From: Bacteroidota bacterium
GTDB lineage: Bacteria > Bacteroidota > Bacteroidia > Chitinophagales > Saprospiraceae
Length of the DNA: 64,000 nucleotides
NCBI GenBank assembly: GCA_030147525.1
Contig: JASBVF010000003.1
Coordinates: 310,001-374,000, forward strand
Direction of reading: 5' to 3'
The notes under the pieces: generated by a model
Told to the model about the DNA's origin: nothing
The model's database searches: none
The model's input: only the letters and a program-made list of their open reading frames with translations
Position numbers and translations under genes: made by a program
Shown here: piece by piece, positions 24,580 through 33,754 of the stretch
Position numbering within the stretch: the first letter of the stretch is position 1
Layout of the letters: each line of letters begins with the position of its first letter

Positions 24580-27500
24580 TTATTTCACTAAAACAAATCG
24601 TTTGGTTACTGCGCTGTGGCCTTTAGCTCTAAGGGTCAGAAAATAAAGACCATCATTCAGGTTGGACAAGTCAATCGTTACCGGTCCGTCGGGCAACACA
24701 TCAAATTGCTGTCGCAGCAAGGTTTCACCAAGGTTATTAACGATGGTAATTTGTGCTGGAATACCGGTCAGTTTTTGACTGAATACGGAAACAGATTCGC
24801 TGGCCGGGTTTGGCCACAAATTCAAATCCTTCAAATCCAGCTGAAAGTTAACCTCGCTGATCTCGCTGTAGAAAAATGTTCCATCCCTGAAAAACGCCTT
24901 GATGCGGTAGTAATTTGTTCCAGGATTCGGATGCCTGTCAGCGTCCCTGTATTCCCTGTCCTTTGTACCGCTGTATCGATGCTGTACTTCGAACAACGGC
25001 TCGAAGTCAAAGCCATTCTTTGAACGCTCGACCACGAAGTAGTCGTTTTTATACTCAGTATTGGTAACCCAGAGGAGTTTTACCAGGTGTTCAGCCGGTG
25101 TAGCGTTAAGGCCAAGTCTGTCATTGCCAAGGGCGAGAAGGCTTTGACCTCCGTTCAGGAATAGGCCACAGTTCGGGTTCGCAAACCAGGTAGTCCAGTC
25201 TGAATCAATTTTGTCTTCAGCGATAAAAATACCGGTCATGCTGTTCTGGTTGTTCGATTTACCCTTCGAATCGATTTTTTTCAATGAATAAACATTGCCG
25301 GTGAAATTGGAGCCTTCCTCTACGGAAAAATCGTCTTCAACCCAAAAGCTAACGGTAAACGGGCCATCGGGACCGATGGAATTGTTTTTATCAATCTCCA
25401 CCTTCTTCTGCACTTTTACTTCTGCATTTCCCTGAAATATGATGGACGCTCCGTCTTTGGTTGTGATATCCTCCGCATAGAGTACACTGATGCTGGCATC
25501 GACGTAGAGCGTGGCATTTTCTTTCACTTCAATTTTGTCGTAAACATTGTCCAAACCGCTGATCGTCATGGAAGTACCGCTATTGACGGTAAGATCGGGG
25601 CTGGAGTTATTAGACAAATTATTGAATTGGAAAACTGGCAAAATCACGCTTGCTGACCCGTAAGCCGGGTTATTCGGATAAGGATATGAATTGCCGCCGT
25701 TGATAGTGCTGGCACTCAGGTCGATGTCGGGGGCCTGCACGAAACCAGTGACAGCGGAACTGTTTCTGATTTTCGCTTTTTTGGTGGGATGGGCCACCCC
25801 GACGCCGCCATTGACTGTACTTTCTTTCAAATCAACTTCTTTCGCACTGAACATGGTGTAAGCAGATAGCGTCGTATACGGATCTATGTTGATAGAAATG
25901 CTGCCTGTCACGGTGCAGCCTCCACCCGTCACTGTTACGGTATAAAGTCCATTAGCATCGATGATGATTTCAGCATCATTCGATCCGTTACTCCAGCTGT
26001 AAGTGACGGGCTGCACTTCATTCAAATTAAGCACATCCACATTGAGCACACTGAGACCCTGGCAGCCGTAAGGAACGGTGCCGCTGCCGAGTGAAATAAC
26101 AGGCGCAGGATTTACGGTAACCGTAAAATCACAATTACTTGAATTTCCACTATCGTCATAAGCAGTACAATACACAACAGTCGTCTCCCCTACTTCAAAG
26201 TTACTGCCCGATGCAGGGGAGCATGTGATGTCAGGTGTACCTCCACAATTATCCTGTGCTGAAATATCCCATGTAACCACCGAGGCTCCGCAAGGGACTA
26301 TGATATTTGCCGGGCAGGTAAGGGTTGGAGCAGTAACGTCATCACCCGTCAGGACAACTTCGCAGGTGGCTGTATTGCCGTTGCCGTCATCGGCAGTCAC
26401 GGTTACGGTGTGCGTCATGTTTTCACCAGATAAAAGCTGTGCCCCAGAAGCGGGCAATTGCGTCCAGGTGGTGGTAGTTGAACAATTGTCTGTAGCTGTG
26501 GCACCGTCCGTAAGGTCGGGCACTGACAGTTTGCAGTCGGCATCCAAGGCTATTGTTTGGGCTCCTTCACAGGTTGGCACCGGAGCAATTGCGTCATCAC
26601 CCGTCAGGACTACTTCGCAGGTAGCTGTATTGCCGTTGCCGTCATTGGCAGTCACGGTTACGGTGTGCGTCATATTTTCACCAGATAAAAGCTGTGCCCC
26701 CGAAGCGGGCAACTGCGTCCAGGTGGTGGTAATTGAACAATTGTCCGTGGCTGTAGCACCGTCCGTAAGGTCGGGCACTGTCAGTTCGCAGTCGGCATCC
26801 AAGGCTATTGTCTGGGCTGCTTCACAGGTCGGTACCGGAGCAGTTGCGTCATCACCCGTCAGGACTACTTCACAGGTGGCTGTATTGCCGTTGCCGTCAT
26901 CGGCAGTCACTGTTACGGTATGGGTCGTGCCTTCTCCGGAGGAGAGAATGTCTCCTGAAGCAGGGGACTGCGACCAGGTAAAGGAAGTTGAACAATTGTC
27001 GGTAGCTGTAGCGCCATCTGTAAGGTTGGGTACTGTCAGTTGGCAGCCAGCGTCAAGAGCTATGGTTTGGGCTCCTTCACAAGTTGGCACCGGAGCAATT
27101 GCGTCATCACCCGTCAGGACTACTTCACAGGTGGCTGTATTGCCGTTGCCGTCATCGGCAGTCACTGTTACGGTGTGCGTCGTGCCTTCTCCGGAGGAGA
27201 GAATGTCTCCTGAAGCAGGGGACTGCGACCAGGTGAAGGAAGTTGAGCAATTGTCTGTAGCAGTAGCATCGTCCGTTAGGTTAGGTACTGTCAGTTGACA
27301 GTCGGCATCCAAGGCGATAGTCTGGGCTGCTTCGCAGGTGGGTTCCGGGCTTTCATTATCTGATACCGTCACCGTGAACGAACAAGTATTGGTAGTCCCG
27401 TTCAAAGCCGTCACTACGAATGTATTGAGCGTTGCACCGACCTCAAAGACTGATCCGCTGGAAAGTCCTGCTGTTTGGTTGAATGAAGAACCGGAGCAGT

Positions 27501-30500
27501 TGTCGCCGGAAGTTATTTCATAAGAAACCTCCGCTCCGCAAACACCGGGATCATTGTCAACTACGATGTCGTTAGGGCAGGTGATTACCGGATCCTCAGT
27601 ATCATTTACCGTCACTGTGAAGGAACAAGTGTTGGTATTCCCGTTTGAAGCCGTAACTACGAATGTGTTGAGCGTTGAACCGACCTCAAATATAGCGCCG
27701 CTGGCCTCTCCAACTGTCTGATCCAGCACCACATCAGTACAATTACTGCCGGCAGTTACTTCAAAGATTACCATCGCTCCGCAAACACCGGGATCAGTAT
27801 CAACAACAATGTTTCCCGGACAGGTGATGGATGGCGTCGAATTATTCAACACCTCAAAGCTGACTGCACAGGAAGTATTTGAATTATTGTGAATGTCAGT
27901 AACGGTGAGGTTAACGGTTTGCGTTCCGGTTGTTACAATCGTGCCTGCTTCGGGATTTTGCGTCACACTCAGGATTCCGCAATTGTCATTGACAACAGCC
28001 CCCGTAAAGTCAGGTATGGTCGCTTCGCAATTGTTGTCCAGGTTCAGATTTGCCTGCGTTGGACAAGTGATGGATGGCGCTTCATCGTCGGTAACAGTTA
28101 CATCGAAACTGCAGGTGCTCGAATTACCATTTGCACTGGTTATTTCAAAAGTATTGGTCGTAGTACCTACCGGAAAAGTACTACCAGACGAAAGACCAGC
28201 AGTTTGATCGGCCACTGAAGTTCCCCACGTTATAAGGACCTCACCATTTCCGGAATTGACTCCTGCAGTGTTGGTTTGGTTAGTTCCGGTATTATAGGAA
28301 CCGCCGCCACCGCCGCCAATGTTATAGATTCCGGCGCTGCCGCCGGTGTAACCACCTCCGCCGCCGCCGCCCTGGAAGCTGCCACCGCCGCCGCCAAAGC
28401 CGCCGTCGTTACCGTAAAAACCGGTTCCTCCCGAACCGCCTTTCATGATACCTCCCAATGCTAAGTTATAATACGACTGGCCATTGGAGTTCCAGCCTCC
28501 GCCGCCGGCCCCCGCCGTGCTACTATTTCCACCTTCTCCAATCGAAGGAGCACTACTTCCTCCGGCGCCAGCCGAAGTTGTTGCCTGGCCATCATGGCCG
28601 GGAGCGTTTTCATCAAAACTGCCGCCGCCGCCGCCGGCTGCAATAATTAAGGGGACGTAGCCGGCGTCTCTGATAACAAAGGAGCCACCACCGCCACCGC
28701 CGCCGTAGAATATGTTAGTATTGCCCGGCTTTCCTTCTTCCCCAACAATAATGGTTAGGGTTTCACCCGGTGTAACGGGAAATTCTCCGGCAGTGTATGC
28801 TCCATCTCCTCCGGGACTGCTAGTACCGCCATTTGCGTAACCCTTTCCACCCGAAGCGCCGTAACTTTCAATATGAAGACTGGTAACTCCCGGAGGAACA
28901 GTAAAACTCTGGGCAGCGCCGGTGTATTCAAACAACTGATTCACAGGCACCAGCGGTGAGCCGTTGTAAGATACTTCCGGAAGGGAATACGTCACTGCGG
29001 CATTGCACGCACCCGGATCATTGCTGACCGTAACAGATGCCGGACAGGTAATTTCAGGAATGGCATCATCAGAAATCGTTACATTGAAAGTACAGGTTCG
29101 TGAATGACCCGCAGCATCTGTAGCTGTGACTTCCACCGGAGTGGTACCCGGAAGGAAAAAACTCCCGGAGGGCGGGACGGCAACACTGGTTACGCCCGGA
29201 CAATTGTCCGTCGATGCCGGCAGAGTGAACGAGACATTCGCACCTGATTCATTTCCGACAATGGACAATACAATGTCATCCGGACACTCAGCAACAGGTG
29301 GTTGCAGGTCAACCACCGTCACGGTAAAACTACAGTCTTTCGTATTGTTAGAATTATCCCGTGCTCTGTAAACCACGGTAGAAACACCCACCGGAAAAGC
29401 ACTTCCACTGCTCAGGCCGGACACCTTGTAAAGATATTGCAAGTGACAATTATCAGTTCCCGTAACATTATAATTTACCACTCTATTACAAGAATTGTAT
29501 GAATTGGAAACATAGATATTGTTCGGGCAGGTAATGTTTGGTTTTATTTCATCTTTGACCACTACGTACGCTACACATTGATCCGTTGCTCCAAAATTAT
29601 CCGTCACAGTCAATACAACGGCCTGTGATTGAAATAAATGACTACAGTTAAATGTACTTGGAGATACAGACAAAGATGGTGAAGGGCCGTCAGGATCGTA
29701 GCTGTTATTATTAACCCAGGAAGGATAAATCGATCCTGTACTGTTTGCACCTAAATTGACAACTGTATTTTTACATTGAGCAACCGGAGGCTGGTTATAA
29801 ACGCAGGTTGTACTTACGTAACCGTGCTCGGTGGGATTAGTGGACCCACCATTTGTGCGAAGATTATTGTATCCCATGGAAGCAATAAAACTTCCACCTC
29901 CTCCACCTCTTCCGGTGGTGCCGCCACCGCCGCCGCCGGAATAACCGCCACCGCCGCCTGCAGCTCCGGCTCCGGCTCCACCACCTGCAAAACCGAATCC
30001 GCCATTTCTGAAATTAAAGGATATGCAGCCTTCAGAATTGCCACCGCTTCCTCCCAATCCTGCGGAAATATTCGCTTTCTGACCCTCACCAACGCCATAC
30101 TGGCCACCGAAGCCGGTACAGGTCAAACCTTCTCCATTTCCATAAACTCCTCCACCGCCTGCTGAAACTTCCAATCCACTTGCTCCACCTGCCTGGCCTC
30201 CGTATCCTCCGCTTCCTCCCGCACCCGGGCCTATATCACCATTGCCTCCGCTTCCCGATGTTGACCAGGCAACTCCACCACGGCCCGATTCACTGTCAAC
30301 ACAGCCAAAGCCTGCCATACCCTGATAGGCTCCACCACCGCCACCGGCAACCAGTAGCAAGTTCCAGGTTGAAGATGATGGCGCCCGGTACAATACGGCC
30401 GTGCCGCCACCGCCACCGCCGTATTCCAACCCAAACCCGGCAAAGCCCTGGGAATTACCGCTTGCTCCGCGTAATCCCACGATGGTCCGAATTGTTGATC

Positions 30501-30849
30501 CTGCGGGAATTTTACCGGAGCCTGAACCTACATTGAAAGTTGACTTTACTGTTGCTCCATCTCCACCGTACTTCAGGCAATACACTAAATTTCCAAAAAA
30601 GTAATCATACACCTGTGCATACCCACCATCTGCCCCTTTGGCCGTAATGGTGATACTGACCAGATTGGCAGGTAAAACATAGTCGGTGTAGCCTGGGCTG
30701 GAATTAAAAATGTTACATGCCGACTGCCCCCATGCCAACTGATGAGAAAAAATTACGATCAGCAACAGGAATACGCTGGAAAGAAAAGTCCCTGGCTGAA
30801 TGAGGTTCTTTTTGAAAGAAGGACGCTGAAGTTCATGTCTGTTTTTCAT
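24580..30849 (-). CDS. Giant secreted HYR/glycine-rich protein with T9SS domain
   Basis: 2,089 residues. The signal peptide is FLSSVFLLLIVIFSHQLAWG (about residues 23-42). Residues 48-345 are a glycine-rich domain (runs of five or more Gly, LLLVAGGGGGAY) like those of ALK/LTK and other surface proteins. Then come twelve HYR-type modules (PxITCPxDIVVxxDPGxC ... CSFTVTV). The fourth is interrupted by a second glycine-rich domain (about 640-880). Modules 8-11 are near-identical 85-residue repeats (about 1163-1503). Residues 1667-1900 look like a β-solenoid or polymer-forming region. The last 85 residues (LNLWPNPASESVSVF ... RFVLVK) are a T9SS sorting domain. The role is probably adhesion or matrix. 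Confidence 0.9.
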   Translation of the reverse strand: MKNRHELQRPSFKKNLIQPGTFLSSVFLLLIVIFSHQLAWGQSACNIFNSSPGYTDYVLPANLVSITITAKGADGGYAQVYDYFFGNLVYCLKYGGDGATVKSTFNVGSGSGKIPAGSTIRTIVGLRGASGNSQGFAGFGLEYGGGGGGTAVLYRAPSSSTWNLLLVAGGGGGAYQGMAGFGCVDSESGRGGVAWSTSGSGGNGDIGPGAGGSGGYGGQAGGASGLEVSAGGGGVYGNGEGLTCTGFGGQYGVGEGQKANISAGLGGSGGNSEGCISFNFRNGGFGFAGGGAGAGAAGGGGGYSGGGGGGTTGRGGGGGSFIASMGYNNLRTNGGSTNPTEHGYVSTTCVYNQPPVAQCKNTVVNLGANSTGSIYPSWVNNNSYDPDGPSPSLSVSPSTFNCSHLFQSQAVVLTVTDNFGATDQCVAYVVVKDEIKPNITCPNNIYVSNSYNSCNRVVNYNVTGTDNCHLQYLYKVSGLSSGSAFPVGVSTVVYRARDNSNNTKDCSFTVTVVDLQPPVAECPDDIVLSIVGNESGANVSFTLPASTDNCPGVTSVAVPPSGSFFLPGTTPVEVTATDAAGHSRTCTFNVTISDDAIPEITCPASVTVSNDPGACNAAVTYSLPEVSYNGSPLVPVNQLFEYTGAAQSFTVPPGVTSLHIESYGASGGKGYANGGTSSPGGDGAYTAGEFPVTPGETLTIIVGEEGKPGNTNIFYGGGGGGGSFVIRDAGYVPLIIAAGGGGGSFDENAPGHDGQATTSAGAGGSSAPSIGEGGNSSTAGAGGGGWNSNGQSYYNLALGGIMKGGSGGTGFYGNDGGFGGGGGSFQGGGGGGGYTGGSAGIYNIGGGGGGSYNTGTNQTNTAGVNSGNGEVLITWGTSVADQTAGLSSGSTFPVGTTTNTFEITSANGNSSTCSFDVTVTDDEAPSITCPTQANLNLDNNCEATIPDFTGAVVNDNCGILSVTQNPEAGTIVTTGTQTVNLTVTDIHNNSNTSCAVSFEVLNNSTPSITCPGNIVVDTDPGVCGAMVIFEVTAGSNCTDVVLDQTVGEASGAIFEVGSTLNTFVVTASNGNTNTCSFTVTVNDTEDPVITCPNDIVVDNDPGVCGAEVSYEITSGDNCSGSSFNQTAGLSSGSVFEVGATLNTFVVTALNGTTNTCSFTVTVSDNESPEPTCEAAQTIALDADCQLTVPNLTDDATATDNCSTSFTWSQSPASGDILSSGEGTTHTVTVTADDGNGNTATCEVVLTGDDAIAPVPTCEGAQTIALDAGCQLTVPNLTDGATATDNCSTSFTWSQSPASGDILSSGEGTTHTVTVTADDGNGNTATCEVVLTGDDATAPVPTCEAAQTIALDADCELTVPDLTDGATATDNCSITTTWTQLPASGAQLLSGENMTHTVTVTANDGNGNTATCEVVLTGDDAIAPVPTCEGAQTIALDADCKLSVPDLTDGATATDNCSTTTTWTQLPASGAQLLSGENMTHTVTVTADDGNGNTATCEVVLTGDDVTAPTLTCPANIIVPCGASVVTWDISAQDNCGGTPDITCSPASGSNFEVGETTVVYCTAYDDSGNSSNCDFTVTVNPAPVISLGSGTVPYGCQGLSVLNVDVLNLNEVQPVTYSWSNGSNDAEIIIDANGLYTVTVTGGGCTVTGSISINIDPYTTLSAYTMFSAKEVDLKESTVNGGVGVAHPTKKAKIRNSSAVTGFVQAPDIDLSASTINGGNSYPYPNNPAYGSASVILPVFQFNNLSNNSSPDLTVNSGTSMTISGLDNVYDKIEVKENATLYVDASISVLYAEDITTKDGASIIFQGNAEVKVQKKVEIDKNNSIGPDGPFTVSFWVEDDFSVEEGSNFTGNVYSLKKIDSKGKSNNQNSMTGIFIAEDKIDSDWTTWFANPNCGLFLNGGQSLLALGNDRLGLNATPAEHLVKLLWVTNTEYKNDYFVVERSKNGFDFEPLFEVQHRYSGTKDREYRDADRHPNPGTNYYRIKAFFRDGTFFYSEISEVNFQLDLKDLNLWPNPASESVSVFSQKLTGIPAQITIVNNLGETLLRQQFDVLPDGPVTIDLSNLNDGLYFLTLRAKGHSAVTKRFVLVK
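26341..27360 (-). repeat. Four 255-bp tandem repeats in the HYR gene
   Basis: The same marker (ATCACCCGTC on the plus strand) recurs at 26341, 26596, 26851 and 27106, exactly 255 bp apart, so each unit codes 85 residues. The two units with higher coordinates share SFTWSQSPASGDILSSGEG and the two with lower coordinates share TTTWTQLPASGAQLLSGEN. This suggests duplication in pairs or gene conversion. Confidence 0.92.
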
Positions 30850-31517
30850 GTCAATTTTTTAATCAGATTGAATAATGGAAAGAATGTTATCTGGTCAAGG
30901 TTGGCTGTCACCATTTGAAAATGTACACCTCACCCCGACTATTTGTCAATTTTTAAATGATCGCCATGAAAACACGAAGAACTGTTCGATGCGGCAGGCA
31001 TAATGCTACTGCGAACGAAGAGTCAGGCGCTTTTGGCGCACATGATGACAACAGCACATTTCATGCACTGTCCGTCCCGGACCATGTATGTAAATCTTTA
31101 GAAAGGAATTTAATCTGAAGAATGCTCTAAGAGCAAACGCTATCAGCAGGCTTTGTGGAGGAATTTATTGTGCCTGAATGGGAATGATCAGACGTATTTT
31201 AATGAACACAAGCACAATTAAATACATTATTTTGACAAAATGAAATTTTAACGTTGTTAATTTGAATTTAATTTAAAAAGATAAAATTAAATTGTCCTTT
31301 GAATTGCTTTTAAAATTACTCCCTTTTTCTGCCATCCTACTTTGGCAATAACCTACGATATACAGACCTTTCGTTCACCAATCTCGCTGTCGACAAACCA
31401 ACTGCACTCATCAGCAAAATAAAACTTACAAATTCCCTACCTTTCGCTCTTCGTAGCTACAACTGCCTGGTTTGACGCTTGTAATCAGCCAACAATTACT
31501 ATCCAACCATCCGCAAC
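30850..31517. other. Gene-free region between the HYR and YfcC genes
   Basis: A 668-bp divergent gap. I see no ORF with coding character, no tRNA and no TAnnTTTG box on either strand. It is AT-rich between about 31190 and 31320. The promoters of both flanking genes should lie here but are not recognisable. Confidence 0.6.
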
Positions 31518-33023
31518 ATGAATTTCAAAAAACTTTTCGTCGTTCCCTCACCATACACCGTCATCGCCATTGTCATTTTACTGGCTGCAGCTGCCACCTG
31601 GTTGTTGCCCGCCGGGGCTTATCAACAAGTTAAGTATGACGGTGATGCCCAACAATTCATCGTTTCGGGAGGTGAAACAGGCCGCACGCTGCCCGCCACG
31701 CAGGAATCGCTGACAGAGCTGGGCATCAGTATTCCCCTGGAAAAATTTACAAGCGGCAGCATTTACAAACCCATCGCCGTGCCCGGTACTTACAGCGAAC
31801 TGGAGGCCAAACCCCAGGGCGCCGTGGAAATAGTGCAGTCCCCCGTCAAAGGAATTTACGAGGCGATGGACGTGATCCTGTTTGTACTCATCATCGGCGG
31901 ATTCATTGGCGTTTTCAAGGCGTCAGGCATGTTCGAGGCGGGCATTCAATGGCTGGCCCGCAAGCTGAAAGGCCGTGAAAGCTGGCTGATCATCATCGTC
32001 ACCACCCTCATTGCCATTGGCGGTACGACCTTCGGAATGGCGGAAGAAACACTGGCATTTTACCCCATACTCGTTCCCGTTTTCCTGGCGGCAGGTTACG
32101 ACGCTTTGGTTCCCGTGGCAGTAATCTACACGGGATCGTCCATCGGTACCATGTTTTCGACTGTCAACCCATTTTCTGTCATCATCGCCTCCGATGCCGC
32201 CGGGGTCAACTGGACGAACGGGCTGGAAATGCGGCTGGTGTTGCTCCTGCTGGGCACGGCCATTTGTATCTGGTACATCCTGCGCTATGCGTCCCGTGTC
32301 AAGGCGGATCCAAGCCGTTCCATGCTTTTTGGAAAAACCATTAACCCGCCTGCCGCTGCTCCCCTGCCGGGTGCCGAAACGGAAAGCAATGTGATGACCC
32401 GGAAAAAATGGTTGCTGGCCGCCCTTTTCGCTACGACTTTCATCATCATGATCGTCGGCGTTTCCCGCCTTCACTGGTGGTTCCTGGAGATGACGACGCT
32501 GTTTCTCGTGGCAGCTATTGTGACGGGTTTTGTGATGTGGAAAGGTGAAAAAAAGTTTATTGACGCTTTTATCAGCAGCGCTGAAGAGATGCTGGGCGTG
32601 GCGATTATCATCGGTCTCGCCCGTGGTGTTACCATCGTTTTAAATGACGGACAGGTAAGCGACACACTGCTTTTTTACGCTTCCAACCTGGTGCAGGGCA
32701 TGCCACCGGTGGCTTTCATCGGATCACTGGTGATGGTTTTCATTGTACTGACCTTTTTCATCTCCTCCTCGAGTGGTATGGCGGTACTCACGATGCCGAT
32801 CATGGGGCCTTTGGCTAACGTGGCCGGCGTCCCTGCCGAACAGGTGGTCAATGCTTATCTCGTAGGATTCGGATTGATGAGCTTCATCACGCCGACGGGC
32901 CTGGTTTTACCTTCACTGGTGATGGTGGATGTGAGTTTCGGCACCTGGTTGAAATTCATCATGCCGTTGCTGGGAATTTTGCTGGCGTTTTCATTGGTAT
33001 TTTTGATGTTAAACGTGATTTGA
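31518..33023 (+). CDS. YfcC-family membrane transporter
   Basis: A 501-residue inner-membrane protein with about twelve hydrophobic helices. It starts with FKKLFVVPSPYTVIAIVILL and the TWLLPAGAY motif of the family. IGGFIGVFKASGMFEAGI, GGTTFGMAEETLAFYPILVP and YTGSSIGTMFSTVNPFSVII are the conserved transport segments, and SSSSGMAVLTMPIMGPLANV lies near the end. The family is related to C4-dicarboxylate and arginine/ornithine carriers (DcuC/ArcD). The substrate is probably an amino acid or organic acid. An insert of about 90 residues (30-120) after helix 1 is extracytoplasmic. Confidence 0.87.
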   Translation: MNFKKLFVVPSPYTVIAIVILLAAAATWLLPAGAYQQVKYDGDAQQFIVSGGETGRTLPATQESLTELGISIPLEKFTSGSIYKPIAVPGTYSELEAKPQGAVEIVQSPVKGIYEAMDVILFVLIIGGFIGVFKASGMFEAGIQWLARKLKGRESWLIIIVTTLIAIGGTTFGMAEETLAFYPILVPVFLAAGYDALVPVAVIYTGSSIGTMFSTVNPFSVIIASDAAGVNWTNGLEMRLVLLLLGTAICIWYILRYASRVKADPSRSMLFGKTINPPAAAPLPGAETESNVMTRKKWLLAALFATTFIIMIVGVSRLHWWFLEMTTLFLVAAIVTGFVMWKGEKKFIDAFISSAEEMLGVAIIIGLARGVTIVLNDGQVSDTLLFYASNLVQGMPPVAFIGSLVMVFIVLTFFISSSSGMAVLTMPIMGPLANVAGVPAEQVVNAYLVGFGLMSFITPTGLVLPSLVMVDVSFGTWLKFIMPLLGILLAFSLVFLMLNVI

Positions 33024-33026
33024 GGA

Positions 33027-33066
33027 GTTGGCAGTTCGGCGGTGTCCCAATTGCCGAACTGCCAAC
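33027..33066. terminator. Palindrome at a convergent junction
   Basis: Perfect 14-bp arms GTTGGCAGTTCGGC (33027-33040) and its complement (33053-33066), loop 12 nt. It begins 4 bp after the YfcC stop and ends 14 bp from the stop of the opposite gene. There is no T-run; it looks like another dispersed palindrome doing terminator duty. Confidence 0.6.
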
Positions 33067-33079
33067 CACAGAACTCTCC

Positions 33080-33637
33080 TTACTCCACCTTCCCGTGCAC
33101 CACGTTCAGGATCGAAGACATGGCAGGCGCCAGATTTTCGATGTTGGTTCTTTTCGGCATGTAAATGTCGAGGTAACGTTCTTCCTTTTGCAGTTCGCCG
33201 TTTTTCAGAAAAGAAACTCCCGGCTTGCCATCCATTACCAACAACCGAATACCGGGGAAATCACCCGGTTTGTTGTCTGGTAACAGCATCATGCCCCCGT
33301 TGTCAGGGTTCAGGTTTTTCAGATTAACCTGCGTTTTGAGCACATCGCCCTCTACGTCATTTTGAATAATCAGGTTGTAATTGTCGTCGATGGAAACCGT
33401 GACCCGGCCCCGCCCCGGCATCTGACCTCTCGTGTCGTCGTACTCCTTTTGAACCTTCTTCACCGTTGCCTGCACCCTTGCCAGGTGGTTGGCTTCGTCC
33501 ACGGCATTGGCTTTGAGGCCTTCAAGACCGGATTGGGTTTGTGTTTCAGCGGCAGTCTCCGCTGTGTTGGCTGGCTCGTTGCCACAAGCCTGAAGTAAAA
33601 ACAGAAAAGATCCTAAAAAAATGAATTTCTGAATCAT
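33080..33637 (-). CDS. Hypothetical lipoprotein
   Basis: 185 residues from the start at 33637, chosen because MIQKFIFLGSFLFLLQACGN is a lipoprotein signal with the Cys in LLQAC; an in-frame ATG lies upstream at 33724. After an Ala/Thr/Glu linker there is a short coiled coil (ANHLARVQATVKKVQKEYDD) and a compact β domain (RVTVSIDDNYNLIIQNDVEG, LLVMDGKPGVSFLKNGE). No family recognised. It follows the CRTAC1-type gene on the same strand with a 117-bp gap. Confidence 0.75.
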   Translation of the reverse strand: MIQKFIFLGSFLFLLQACGNEPANTAETAAETQTQSGLEGLKANAVDEANHLARVQATVKKVQKEYDDTRGQMPGRGRVTVSIDDNYNLIIQNDVEGDVLKTQVNLKNLNPDNGGMMLLPDNKPGDFPGIRLLVMDGKPGVSFLKNGELQKEERYLDIYMPKRTNIENLAPAMSSILNVVHGKVE

Positions 33638-33667
33638 AAAAAATACGTTGGTTAAATTGATTGAAAA

Positions 33668-33740
33668 GCCACGGATTGAGAGGGTTTTCATGGATGATTT
33701 CACATCCAGTCCAATCCCGGGCAATCCGTGGCCGTTTTTT
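33668..33740. terminator. Inverted repeat between two lipoprotein genes
   Basis: Perfect 11-bp arms (33668-33678 with 33722-33732) flank 43 bp. T-runs follow on the plus strand (33735-33740). It starts 22 bp after the CRTAC1-type stop on the minus strand and lies in the leader of the gene at 33637. Confidence 0.5.
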
Positions 33741-33754
33741 TAGTTTTATGAAAA

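Noticed and set aside
26225-27298. 357-codon open frame on the plus strand
   Set aside because: It is antisense to the repeat part of the HYR gene. The openness is caused by the 255-bp in-frame repeat; the minus-strand protein has signal peptide, modules and a sorting domain.
24580-30849. Cell-wall anchored Gram-positive adhesin
   Set aside because: No LPxTG motif; the C-terminus is a T9SS domain, consistent with the other genes.
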